Shown here piece after piece: positions 9,452 through 19,984 of a stretch of 47,978 nucleotides of DNA (position 1 is the stretch's first letter; every line of letters starts with the position of its first letter). The translations under genes and the position numbers were made by a program. The notes below the pieces were generated by a model that had not been told where the DNA came from, did no database searches, and saw only the letters and a program-made list of their open reading frames with translations. This DNA is from an uncultured Collinsella sp. (GTDB taxonomy: Bacteria; Actinomycetota; Coriobacteriia; Coriobacteriales; Coriobacteriaceae): positions 1 to 47,978 of the forward strand of contig CALULJ010000012.1 of NCBI GenBank assembly GCA_944321445.1. Reading direction: 5' to 3'.

Positions 9452-9810
9452 CGACGCACTTCTCCCCAGGGGAGAAGTGCGTCGCCGGGAGAAGCCCGTT
9501 TCACGGATGTATACAGCCAGCTTGTCTCCGCAGGATATCGTTCGAAAAATGTATAAAGATTAGGCGCCGGTGGTCGGAGCAGCTGTAACAACGGATGTTC
9601 GGGACGAAATTTCGGTGTCCTTCGTCCATATGGCGGATACCCGCTAGCAAAACCCCAGTTGTTTCCTGCGACGTTTCCAAGGGATGTCGCCCGTACGGGC
9701 GGAGGAGACCTAAATTTCGTCCCGAACTTCCTCCAAAGGGCTATACATCCGATTTTGGGCTCGAAGCCGCCCCGTGGCGACGCACTTCTCCCCAGGGGAG
9801 AAGTGCGTCG
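9452..9810. repeat. ~360-bp nested inverted-repeat element bounded by two identical 33-bp palindromes
   Basis: Two identical 33-base palindromes (9452-9484 and 9778-9810; CGACGCACTTCTCCCC, A, then its reverse complement) bracket inner complementary arms. These are CGGATGTATA at 9504-9513 with TATACATCCG at 9742-9751, and GTTCGGGACGAAATTT at 9597-9612 with its perfect complement at 9712-9727. No ORF of note lies inside. It occupies most of the 9349-9979 gap between the divergent pyridoxamine kinase and carA genes; the remainder holds the carA promoter region. Confidence 0.85.
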
Positions 9811-9918
9811 GCCAAGCCGCCCTTCATCCCATCTGGACAAATGCTGAATAAATCGTGCGCCAACCGTGACAATCGTGAATAAACGGCAAACAATGCCGCG
9901 CCCGCCGGGCAAACCGCC

Positions 9919-9924
9919 TACAAT
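9919..9924 (+). promoter_or_regulatory. -10-like TACAAT before carA
   Basis: TACAAT lies 55 bases before the carA start. No clear -35 is seen 16-18 bases upstream. Neither an arginine nor a pyrimidine attenuator was recognised in the short leader. Confidence 0.4.
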
Positions 9925-9979
9925 ACCCCTAGGCCATTCGACCTTTAAACCGGTACCGAGAGACCGAGAAGGAGAGCAG

Positions 9980-11398
9980 ATGGAGCACACCACCGCCATG
10001 GGCATCGAAGTCCAAAAGGCAGCGCCGAGCGAGCTGGCTCAGCGCGTCATCGCACAGACAAGCAAGGGTTACAACGGTCCCGCGATCCTCATGTTGGAGG
10101 ACGGGACCGTTTTTTATGGGCGTTCCTGCGGCGCGCCCGGCACGGCGACGGGAGAGGTGTGCTTCAACACCTCGCTCGAGGGCTATTTCGAGGTCCTCAC
10201 GGACCCCTCGTACGCAGGGCAGATCGTGACCATGACCTACCCGCAGATCGGCAACTACGGCATCGACCCCGCCGACGTTCAGAGCGCCTACCCGGGCGGG
10301 TCCGACCGTGGCGCCAACACGCCAGCGCTGCGCGGCATGGTCGTCCACGACATGTGCGCGGTGCCGTCCAACTGGCGCAGCACGGTGAGCCTGCCACAGT
10401 ACCTGAAGGATAACGGCGTCGTGGCCATCGAGAACGTCGACACGCGCGCGCTCGTGCGCCACCTGCGCGACAACGGCGCCCAGAAGGGCATCATCTCCAC
10501 CGAGGTCTTCAGCCTGCCCGAGCTTGCCGACAAGCTCGCCGCCGCTCCCTCGCTGGTGGGCGAGAACCTCGTGCGCACCGTGAGCTGCGCCGAGCCGCAC
10601 TCCTACGCCGCGGCAGACCTGCCTGCCGAGCACGCGTTCGCCTCCGCCGCTGCGCCCGCGCAGCCCAAGTACCGCGTGGTCGCCTACGACTGCGGCATCA
10701 AGCGCGGCATCCTCGAGGGCCTCGTGCGCGTTGGCTGCGAGCTCACCGTCGTGCCGTGGGACACCCCGGCCGCCGACGTGCTTGCCCAGAACCCCGACGG
10801 CGTGTTCCTCTCCAACGGCCCGGGCGATCCGGATGCCGTGGAAGAGACCTATTCCCAGGTCGAGAAGCTCATCGGCCAGGTGCCGCTGTTCGGCATCTGC
10901 CTGGGCCACCAGATGATCAGCTTGGCCTGCGGCGCTCAGATGGAAAAGCTCAAGTTCGGCCACCGCGGCGGCAACCAGCCGGTCATGAATCTGCTCTCCC
11001 GCCGCGTGGAAATCACCGCACAAAACCACGGCTTCGGCCTCGTGTTCCCCAGCCTGGGCGCGCTCATCCCCGAGCTCTCCGGCGGCATCTCCGAGCACCC
11101 CGCCGACGGCGACCTGCGCTTCTGGGCCGAGCGCGGCATCGCTCCCGTGGTCGACAATGCGCGCTTCGGCCGCATCCGTCTCACCCACGTGAACCTCAAC
11201 GACGGCACGGCCGAGGGCATCCAGCTGCTCGACCGTCCCGCCTTCTCCGTGCAGTACCATCCTGAGGCCGCACCCGGCCCCACCGATGCGCACTACCTGT
11301 TCACCGCGTTCGCCCGCCTCATGGACGGCGAGCCCGACTACCTGAACATCGACATCGCCAAGGACCGCCTAGCCGGCTGGACCTTCGCCAGCGAATAG
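9980..11398 (+). CDS. carA: Carbamoyl-phosphate synthase, small (glutaminase) subunit
   Basis: Hydrolyses glutamine and channels ammonia to CarB, which makes carbamoyl phosphate for pyrimidines and arginine. 472 residues; ATG 9980 is chosen because GAAGGAGAG (9968-9976) precedes it. This leaves a tail of ~35 residues before the usual start of the family (GPAILMLEDGTVFYGRS), so the protein is somewhat long. The N-terminal CarA domain (TGEVCFNTSLEGYFEVLTDPSY, ITMTYP-like, RALVRHLRDNGAQKGII) is followed by a class I glutamine amidotransferase domain. That domain has nucleophile Cys307 in FGICLGHQ, the QNHGFG segment, and His427/Glu429 in QYHPEA. It is followed by carB after 168 bases, presumably as one transcription unit. 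Confidence 0.97.
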   Translation: MEHTTAMGIEVQKAAPSELAQRVIAQTSKGYNGPAILMLEDGTVFYGRSCGAPGTATGEVCFNTSLEGYFEVLTDPSYAGQIVTMTYPQIGNYGIDPADVQSAYPGGSDRGANTPALRGMVVHDMCAVPSNWRSTVSLPQYLKDNGVVAIENVDTRALVRHLRDNGAQKGIISTEVFSLPELADKLAAAPSLVGENLVRTVSCAEPHSYAAADLPAEHAFASAAAPAQPKYRVVAYDCGIKRGILEGLVRVGCELTVVPWDTPAADVLAQNPDGVFLSNGPGDPDAVEETYSQVEKLIGQVPLFGICLGHQMISLACGAQMEKLKFGHRGGNQPVMNLLSRRVEITAQNHGFGLVFPSLGALIPELSGGISEHPADGDLRFWAERGIAPVVDNARFGRIRLTHVNLNDGTAEGIQLLDRPAFSVQYHPEAAPGPTDAHYLFTAFARLMDGEPDYLNIDIAKDRLAGWTFASE

Positions 11399-11449
11399 CA
11401 ATCACGGAGACGCCCGCAGGGATAAGGAAACGACCACGGAGACGGGCTT

Positions 11450-11537
11450 CCGTAGCGCCCGAGATTGCCTTGAACGAGGAGGGAGCACGCCTAACGCGCG
11501 GCGACCGACGAGTGAAAGGCAGGGCCGGGCGCTACGG
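11450..11537 (+). promoter_or_regulatory. 12-bp inverted repeat in the carA-carB gap
   Basis: CCGTAGCGCCCG (11450-11461) is perfectly complementary to CGGGCGCTACGG (11526-11537), 64 bases apart, in the 168-base carA-carB spacer. A folded spacer this close to the weak carB ribosome site could tune subunit balance; that role is inference. Confidence 0.5.
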
Positions 11538-11566
11538 GAGGCCGAAGGGATAGAGAAGAGTTCACC

Positions 11567-14857
<3,291 letters not shown>

Positions 14858-14872
14858 CCCCCTCAACCCGAC

Positions 14873-14976
14873 CGGCCGGACTGAGGCACCCGATCTTGCC
14901 GCTCAAGCCTTCGGGCGCCGCACGCAAGGCGTGCGCCCTCGGCTTTCACGGCAATCTCGGGCACCTCAGCCGGCCG
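14873..14976. repeat. Long imperfect hairpin downstream of carB
   Basis: CGGCCG (14873-14878) pairs with 14971-14976. Pairing continues inward (CTGAGG..ACCCGAT..TTGCCG against CGGCAA..ATCTCGGG..CCTCAG) to GCACGC-AAG-GCGTGC at the tip. No T-run follows, so it is not a standard terminator, although it could stop or stabilise the carB transcript. Confidence 0.75.
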
Positions 14977-14992
14977 TACATCCGGGTTGGCG

Positions 14993-15083
14993 TCTCTGGG
15001 GACGGGGGTGCCACGCGCCACTTTGTCCTCTCTGGGGACGGGGGTGCCAGGGGACATTTTGTCTCCATCTGGGACAGGCCTGG
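14993..15083 (+). repeat. Tandem copies of the GGGGACGGGGGT...GGGACAGGCCT repeat
   Basis: The 21-base unit TCTCTGGGGACGGGGGTGCC+A occurs identically at 14993-15013 and 15029-15049. The second copy extends through AGGGGACATTTTGTC to GGGACAGGCCTGG. A diverged third copy of the longer form lies at 29411-29462, so this is a dispersed repeat family. Confidence 0.75.
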
Positions 15084-15191
15084 CTGCTTTGTCGCTGTTT
15101 GCCGCCTCGCTGCGTGTTCGCGGCGGGGCGGCTCCTTGTTTGCAGAATATGCAGCGCCGCCCCGGTCCCGCGTCCTGTCCGCGCGCCCGGC

Positions 15192-15197
15192 TATACT
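15192..15197 (+). promoter_or_regulatory. -10-like TATACT before purE
   Basis: TATACT lies 71 bases upstream of the purE start; no clear -35 box. No purine riboswitch was recognised in the leader. Confidence 0.35.
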
Positions 15198-15267
15198 GAA
15201 TGTGTTTGCAGTCAAGGGACGGGCGCCCGCGCGACCCGTCGCCGCTCTCGACATTGGAGGCCATCGC

Positions 15268-15741
15268 ATGGCAGATACCGCAGAAAAGACCCCGCTCGTC
15301 GGCATCATCATGGGCTCGAAGTCCGACCTTCCCACCATGGAGGGCTGCACGGCAGAGCTCGAGCGCCTCGGCGTCCCCTACGAGCTGGTGATCGCAAGCG
15401 CGCACCGCACGCCCGACAAGGTCCACGAGTGGGCGGGCACCGCGGCCGACCGCGGCATCAAGGTCATCATCGCCGCCGCCGGCAAGGCCGCGCACCTGGG
15501 CGGCGTCGTCGCTGCCTTCACCCCGCTGCCGGTCATCGGCGTGCCCATGAAGACGAGCGACCTGGGCGGCCTCGATTCGCTGCTCTCCATGGTGCAGATG
15601 CCCTCCGGCGTGCCCGTGGCCTGCGTTGCCATCAACGGCGCCAAGAACGCCGCCATCTACGCCACGCAGATCCTGGGCGCCACCATGCCCGAGTACCGCA
15701 CGGCCATCGAGGACTTCAAGCGCGAGATGGCCGAGGCGTAA
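15268..15741 (+). CDS. purE: N5-carboxyaminoimidazole ribonucleotide mutase (PurE class I)
   Basis: Converts N5-CAIR to CAIR in purine synthesis; forms a cytosolic octamer. 157 residues, the normal length. Motifs are [12 protein letters not shown] near the N-terminus, [51 protein letters not shown] and a C-terminal helix, the class I pattern. ATG 15268 follows TTGGAGG with 7-base spacing. Class I PurE normally needs PurK to make its substrate, and purK is not adjacent or elsewhere in this window. The sortase gene follows after 95 bases. Confidence 0.96.
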   Translation: MADTAEKTPLVGIIMGSKSDLPTMEGCTAELERLGVPYELVIASAHRTPDKVHEWAGTAADRGIKVIIAAAGKAAHLGGVVAAFTPLPVIGVPMKTSDLGGLDSLLSMVQMPSGVPVACVAINGAKNAAIYATQILGATMPEYRTAIEDFKREMAEA

Positions 15742-15836
15742 AACACGTCTCGCTCCGGGCGGCCTCTTCATGTGGAGGCCGCCCGTTTTCCATATGCAGT
15801 GGAAGAGGAATCGCAAGGGAAGAGATGGGAGAACCT

Positions 15837-17291
15837 ATGGACAGTCGGGACAACGTGAACCCTGCCGTGCCTTCGGACGGTGCGCAGTCGACGCAGGCCC
15901 CGCTGCCCACCCCGCGCATGCGCATGGTGCCCGCAGGCTCGCATTTCTCCAAACCCGCTTCCGACTCGGGCGCCGAGGAGGAGTCGTCGTCGGTCGCCCG
16001 TCCTGCGGGCGCGCGCTTCGCGGCGAAAGGTTCGCAGCCACAAACCCCCGCTGCCGAGGTGCGTCGACGTGGAACGCGCTTTGCCCCGACGCCTCTCACG
16101 GGTACCGAGAGCTCCGCTCCTGCGCCGGAAGCGCGCGCCGATTCAGCGGCGGCGCCCGCGCTGGATACCGCGGCACCCCGTCCTGCGGGCGCCCGATTCC
16201 GCCCGGCCCCAACTTCCGCTTCAAACGAAAACCCCAGCCCAGAAGGCCGCCCCGCCGGCACCCGTTTCGCGCGTCCTGCGGCCGATGCCCCTGCTACGAC
16301 TTCCGCCCCAGCGGGCACCCGCTTTGCGTCCGTTCCCTCTCCCGACCAGGAACCCGCAGCTCCCGCCGCCGCTCCTGCCGAGCCTGCTGCGGCGACGGCG
16401 CAGATTCCCGTTTCGCGCGTAAAGGGCAACGACGTCCCGCAGATTCCCTTCGCAAGCACGACGAACGCCGCCGCAACCGGCAGCGCCCCTGCCTCCGCCG
16501 CAAACGACGGCGCCGCTCCCAACAACAAATCTCGCCGCAAGGGCAAGATCCTCTCCACGATTCTCATCGTCTTGGGCATCATCTTGCTGCTCGTGGCAGG
16601 TGGCCTGTTCATCGCGACCCAGCTTCGCTACCAGGAGGCGCAGTCGACCTACACCGAGCTCGAGCAGTACACAGTCACCTCGGACGAGGGAGAAGGCATT
16701 CCCGACGTCGATTTCGCTGCGCTGCAAGCGGTCAATCCGGACGTCATCGGTTGGATCTACATTCCCGGCACGCCCATCAACTACCCCGTTGTCCAAACCG
16801 ACGACAACACGACCTATCTGCACACGCTGGCCGACGGCACGCGCAACGCGTCGGGCGCGATCTTCATGGACATGGACGACACCGCGCCGGGCATGATCGA
16901 CCAGCAGACGACGCTCTACGGCCACCACACCTACGACGGCGCGATGTTCCAAACCATCGATTGGGCGCGCGACCAGGCGGAATTCGACAAGATCGGTAAG
17001 GTGTACTACATCACGCCCGACACCACCTACACGCTTACGCCGCTGTTCGTCTCGCGCATCGAGGACACCTATGTCGACGCGCGCACGCCGAGCTTCACCG
17101 AAGCGGGCACCTCGCTCACCAGTTACCTGCAGGATCTGTACACCATGGCGCAGGCGACCGCGCCCGACGCGGAGGAGCGCATCGCCTCCGCCGACCGCGT
17201 GCTCAGCCTCGTGACCTGCGCGGGCGAAATCATCCCCCGTACCACGCGCGCTGTCATGGTCTGCACCGTCGACGAGGCCGTCTCCCACTAG
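15837..17291 (+). CDS. Class B-like sortase with a repeat-bearing cytoplasmic N-terminus
   Basis: Membrane transpeptidase that cleaves sorting signals and links surface proteins to the wall or to each other. 484 residues from ATG 15837, which has GGGAG five bases upstream; ATG 15825 is an alternative. Residues 1-235 are Pro/Ala-rich, predicted disordered and cytoplasmic. They contain six copies of a PAG[A/T]RF-type heptamer at 31-37, 55-61, 76-82, 115-121, 138-144 and 157-163. A basic patch (KSRRKGK) and one membrane helix (238-262) follow. The extracellular domain has NPDVIGWIYIPGTPINYPVVQ, typical of class B, then catalytic YGHH (363-364), Cys461 in SLVTC and Arg471 (RTTR). Class B enzymes are usually ~240 residues, so the tail is the oddity. 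The giant adhesin with a VPQTG signal, 8 kb upstream, is a plausible substrate, not a proven one. Confidence 0.92.
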   Translation: MDSRDNVNPAVPSDGAQSTQAPLPTPRMRMVPAGSHFSKPASDSGAEEESSSVARPAGARFAAKGSQPQTPAAEVRRRGTRFAPTPLTGTESSAPAPEARADSAAAPALDTAAPRPAGARFRPAPTSASNENPSPEGRPAGTRFARPAADAPATTSAPAGTRFASVPSPDQEPAAPAAAPAEPAAATAQIPVSRVKGNDVPQIPFASTTNAAATGSAPASAANDGAAPNNKSRRKGKILSTILIVLGIILLLVAGGLFIATQLRYQEAQSTYTELEQYTVTSDEGEGIPDVDFAALQAVNPDVIGWIYIPGTPINYPVVQTDDNTTYLHTLADGTRNASGAIFMDMDDTAPGMIDQQTTLYGHHTYDGAMFQTIDWARDQAEFDKIGKVYYITPDTTYTLTPLFVSRIEDTYVDARTPSFTEAGTSLTSYLQDLYTMAQATAPDAEERIASADRVLSLVTCAGEIIPRTTRAVMVCTVDEAVSH

Positions 17292-17337
17292 GGGAGTGCC
17301 GGTCGAACCGAGGCCAACGCAATGCGCGCATAAATCT

Positions 17338-17423
17338 AACCCCCTGCAAACTTTGGGGAAACCCACACCTGGAGGCGCAACCGGGCATCCGGGTGTGGGT
17401 TTCCCCAAAGTCTGCAGGGGGTT
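17338..17423. repeat. 32-bp inverted repeat between convergent sortase and regulator genes
   Basis: Arms 17338-17369 and 17392-17423 are complementary in 31 of 32 positions, with a 22-base loop. The arms contain CTTTGGGGAAACCCACACC and its complement. Lying between convergent genes, it may end both transcripts, although no T-run adjoins it. Confidence 0.85.
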
Positions 17424-17459
17424 GACAAATCCCAATCCCACAGCAAGACGGCACCGCGC

Positions 17460-18290
17460 CTACCGCGGAAGCACCGACTCGTACGTTCGCTTAAGCCCTC
17501 GCAACGATTCGAGCCGCTGCGTCGCCACTCCGTCCAGCTGCGCCGCAACCGCCACGACGAGCGCATCCACCAGCGCCACCGCACTTGCCATCGAGTGATA
17601 TTCGAGCGGCTCCCCGCGATACACCAACAGCTCGATGTCCGCCTGCACGCTGGATCCGCGCTGTGGCCTTCCGGTAAATAGCAGCGACGTCGCCCCTACC
17701 GATCGGGCGTATTCGATGGCGATGCGGCTCTCCTCGGGCAGTCGTTGGAACCCAAACGTCACCACGACGCTTTCCGGTTCTGCATGCACCAGTCCTTCGA
17801 ACAGCTCGGATCCGCCCGCCGGCACGGTTTCGACCCATTTCCCAAACCGCGCAAGCCTAAACCGCAGCAGCTCCGCACAGGCAGCCGCCGCGCCCTTTGC
17901 ATGCAGCAGCACCGATGGCGCCTCGGCAATCGCCTGCGCTGCTCGCTCGAACGCCTGCACGTTCAGTCGCTGTGACGTGACGCCCAGATAATTCTGCTGC
18001 CGCTCCAAAAACGCCTGCGGAGACGTCGGCCCATCGCCAATACTCGCAGCCATCTTTTCTGCCGGGCCAAGCGTCCCCGCCGCCACTGCGCTCTTGAGCT
18101 CCTTGAAGTCGCGAAATCCCGCATGGCGTGCAAACCGCGAAACAGTCGCATCGGACACGCCGAGCCGCGTTGCCAGCTGCTGGATGGGCATGACCAAAAA
18201 CTCAGTCGGATTCGCCGAGATAAAGTCGATGATGGTGTGCTCAGCCTGCGTGTACATCACGCCTTGCTTGAACAGTGATGTGGGGGACAT
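17460..18290 (-). CDS. RpiR/MurR-family transcriptional regulator (HTH plus SIS domain)
   Basis: 276 residues. The N-terminal HTH (about residues 1-80) shows IQQLATRLGVSDATVSRFARHAGFRDFKELK, diagnostic of the RpiR family. The C-terminal part is a SIS (sugar-phosphate isomerase) domain, with FERAAQAIAEAPSVLLHAKG and VVVTFGFQRLPEESRIAIEYARSVGATSLLFTG. Such regulators sense phosphosugars or related phosphates. It is the last gene of a minus-strand run (ECF S component, ATPase, EcfT, PHP protein), 60 bases after the PHP stop, so it may be co-transcribed and control that operon. The start at 18290 has only a weak ribosome site (AGGT). An internal ATG at 18257 (MYTQAEHT), preceded by AAGCAAGGCG, is a credible alternative. 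Confidence 0.88.
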   Translation of the reverse strand: MSPTSLFKQGVMYTQAEHTIIDFISANPTEFLVMPIQQLATRLGVSDATVSRFARHAGFRDFKELKSAVAAGTLGPAEKMAASIGDGPTSPQAFLERQQNYLGVTSQRLNVQAFERAAQAIAEAPSVLLHAKGAAAACAELLRFRLARFGKWVETVPAGGSELFEGLVHAEPESVVVTFGFQRLPEESRIAIEYARSVGATSLLFTGRPQRGSSVQADIELLVYRGEPLEYHSMASAVALVDALVVAVAAQLDGVATQRLESLRGLKRTYESVLPR

Positions 18291-18350
18291 ACAGATACCT
18301 GCACAATCGGGAAAACATACGTCTAGAAGTGCGGCTTGACCCTCGCCGCT

Positions 18351-19148
18351 TTATGCAGCCGGTCCGGCCAAAATCGTCTCCACATAGCTTCCGCCCAGGC
18401 GGTCGATCTCCTTCAGTGCCCGCTTCAGCGTTGCCGCCGTCAGCACGCGGAACTCCAGGTCATCGGCAAGCTCAATCTCAAATTCGCGCGCATGCACCTG
18501 CGCGAACAGCTCGTCGAAGGTCGTGCAGCGCCGCGCCATGCGCGTCGCCACGCACCGGTACTGGAACGCCTGGTGCGTATCCGACCCCGACACCACTGGC
18601 AGCCCGCCTGCCCGAGCGGCAAACGCATACGTCTGCTCAACCGTGCGCGTCCGGTCGTGCGCCAAGTCCTTCCCGTTCAGGTCCACAAACTCAAACCGCG
18701 CCACCTGCTCGTCAGAAAGCGTGGGAATCCGTCCCGGCTCGCGAAACGGATGCGCCGCGCCAAAGTGCAGCCCGCGTCGTGCGACCTCGTCCGCCAGCTC
18801 GTCGAACGGCAAAAAGTTCCCCTTGGCCTTGTGCGGCTCCAGCGCCGCGTTGAAATGCAAGATATCTTCCATCGGCCCCAGCACCAGCGTGTGCCCGCTT
18901 TCGGCGATATCCGCCTCCATCCCGGGGAACACCAGCAGCCCGTTCACGTCAAATGCATCGCCCACCTGCGGATACCTCGACGAGATATCGGCGTACACCT
19001 GCCGAAAACCCTGCGTGTTGAAGTGCTCGGTCAAGCAGATGGCATCGAGTCCCGCTCCCTTTGCTGCGGCGAACAGCCAATCGGTGTAGGCGGGCGAGAA
19101 CTCGAGGTACTTGGCAAGCTTGCCATGGGTATGAAAATCGATGATCAC
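18351..19148 (-). CDS. PHP-domain metal-dependent phosphoesterase
   Basis: 265 residues. Begins at GTG (19148-19146), chosen because GGAGG lies about 8 bases upstream and the codon overlaps the EcfT stop as GTGA, indicating translational coupling. PHP metal-binding motifs are in order: DFHTHGK at the N-terminus, LTEHFNTQG, FPGMEAD, GAAHPF and SGSDTH. The family includes histidinol phosphatases and nucleoside-phosphate phosphoesterases; this short stand-alone form is of unknown substrate. A PHP protein coupled to an ECF transporter suggests it acts on the imported molecule or a phosphorylated derivative of it, which is inference. Confidence 0.85.
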   Translation of the reverse strand: MIIDFHTHGKLAKYLEFSPAYTDWLFAAAKGAGLDAICLTEHFNTQGFRQVYADISSRYPQVGDAFDVNGLLVFPGMEADIAESGHTLVLGPMEDILHFNAALEPHKAKGNFLPFDELADEVARRGLHFGAAHPFREPGRIPTLSDEQVARFEFVDLNGKDLAHDRTRTVEQTYAFAARAGGLPVVSGSDTHQAFQYRCVATRMARRCTTFDELFAQVHAREFEIELADDLEFRVLTAATLKRALKEIDRLGGSYVETILAGPAA

Positions 19149-19984
19149 AGGAGGACCTCCAACGCAGCGGGACAGGCAAAGCAGCACGCGACCCAAGCGG
19201 CGCTCACGAAGGCAAACACGGCCTCGCGACGTCCGGCGTGCAGCGACGACAGCTTAATCTTCAGCACCTTCATGTTGGTCGCGGCGTAGCGATACCCCTT
19301 GAGCTCAAGCGCCTCGACGGTGGTGCGGGAGCGCTTGGCGGTGTTCAGCATGAGCGGATAGAACGATTGCACGATGGTTTTCACCTGGTAGATGACCCAA
19401 CGCACCTTGCCGCCGAACGTGTCGTGTTCCGGCGCGCGCCCGCGCATGCGGTACGACAGCAGGATGTTCTGCATCTCTTCCATCAGGATGGGCAGAATGC
19501 GGTACGCGAAGCTTATGGAAAACGACAGGCGCTCGGGGCATCCAAACCACAGCAAGCCGTTCGAGAGCTTGTCTGGGTCCAGCCCCGAGAACACCGTGAT
19601 GCTCGCAAGCGACACCGTCGCCACTTTGAGCGTCAGCACCAGCAGCGGCGCAAGCGTCGACATGTCACCGCCAAACAGCAGCGACGCTACGAACATGTAC
19701 CCGGTTTGCGAGAACACGCCGAGCGCGAACACGAACAGCACGAGCGGCGCCACGCGCGCAAGCCGTGTCGTGATGGCCGTGAGCACAAACATTCCCATAA
19801 GCACCACGACGTCGTTCAAAAACCACGGCACCAGCGCGAAAAACAAATACCACAGCAAAAGGACACGCGGATCCAGCTGGGCAATCGGCGTGTCGTCGTT
19901 GCCGTACGCGTTCTTCAGCACCTGATCGCGCAAAAAATCGATGGACACCTTGTCCATGATGTTTTCAGAGAGCTTTTCCATCAT
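19145..19984 (-). CDS. ecfT: ECF transporter transmembrane component EcfT
   Basis: 279-residue membrane scaffold that couples the two ATPase domains to a substrate-binding S component. Several hydrophobic segments are visible (LLLWYLFFALVPWFLND, VVVLMGMFVLTAI, PLVLFVFALGVF, TLKVATVSLASITVFSG). The cytoplasmic coupling-helix signature appears as SYRMRGRAP and, further on, VEALELKGYRYA, the two Ala-Arg-Gly-like motifs of EcfT. It overlaps the ATPase gene upstream (ATGA, 19981-19984) and the PHP gene downstream (GTGA), so the three are tightly coupled. Confidence 0.92.
   Translation of the reverse strand: MMEKLSENIMDKVSIDFLRDQVLKNAYGNDDTPIAQLDPRVLLLWYLFFALVPWFLNDVVVLMGMFVLTAITTRLARVAPLVLFVFALGVFSQTGYMFVASLLFGGDMSTLAPLLVLTLKVATVSLASITVFSGLDPDKLSNGLLWFGCPERLSFSISFAYRILPILMEEMQNILLSYRMRGRAPEHDTFGGKVRWVIYQVKTIVQSFYPLMLNTAKRSRTTVEALELKGYRYAATNMKVLKIKLSSLHAGRREAVFAFVSAAWVACCFACPAALEVLL

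Larger units (their letters stand above)
14858..15267. other. carB-purE gap filled with hairpins and repeats
   Basis: 410 bases with no supported gene. In order: a ~104-base imperfect hairpin (14873-14976), two identical 21-mers (14993-15013 and 15029-15049), a third related segment with GGGACAGGCCTGG (15070-15083), a GGGGCGGC/GCCGCCCC hairpin (15125-15163) and a -10-like TATACT at 15192-15197 ahead of purE. Open frames crossing the region look like shadows. Confidence 0.7.

Noticed and set aside
14931-15836. Upstream extension of the sortase frame through purE
   Set aside because: It would overlap the whole of purE in another frame and is Arg/His/Gly-rich shadow sequence.
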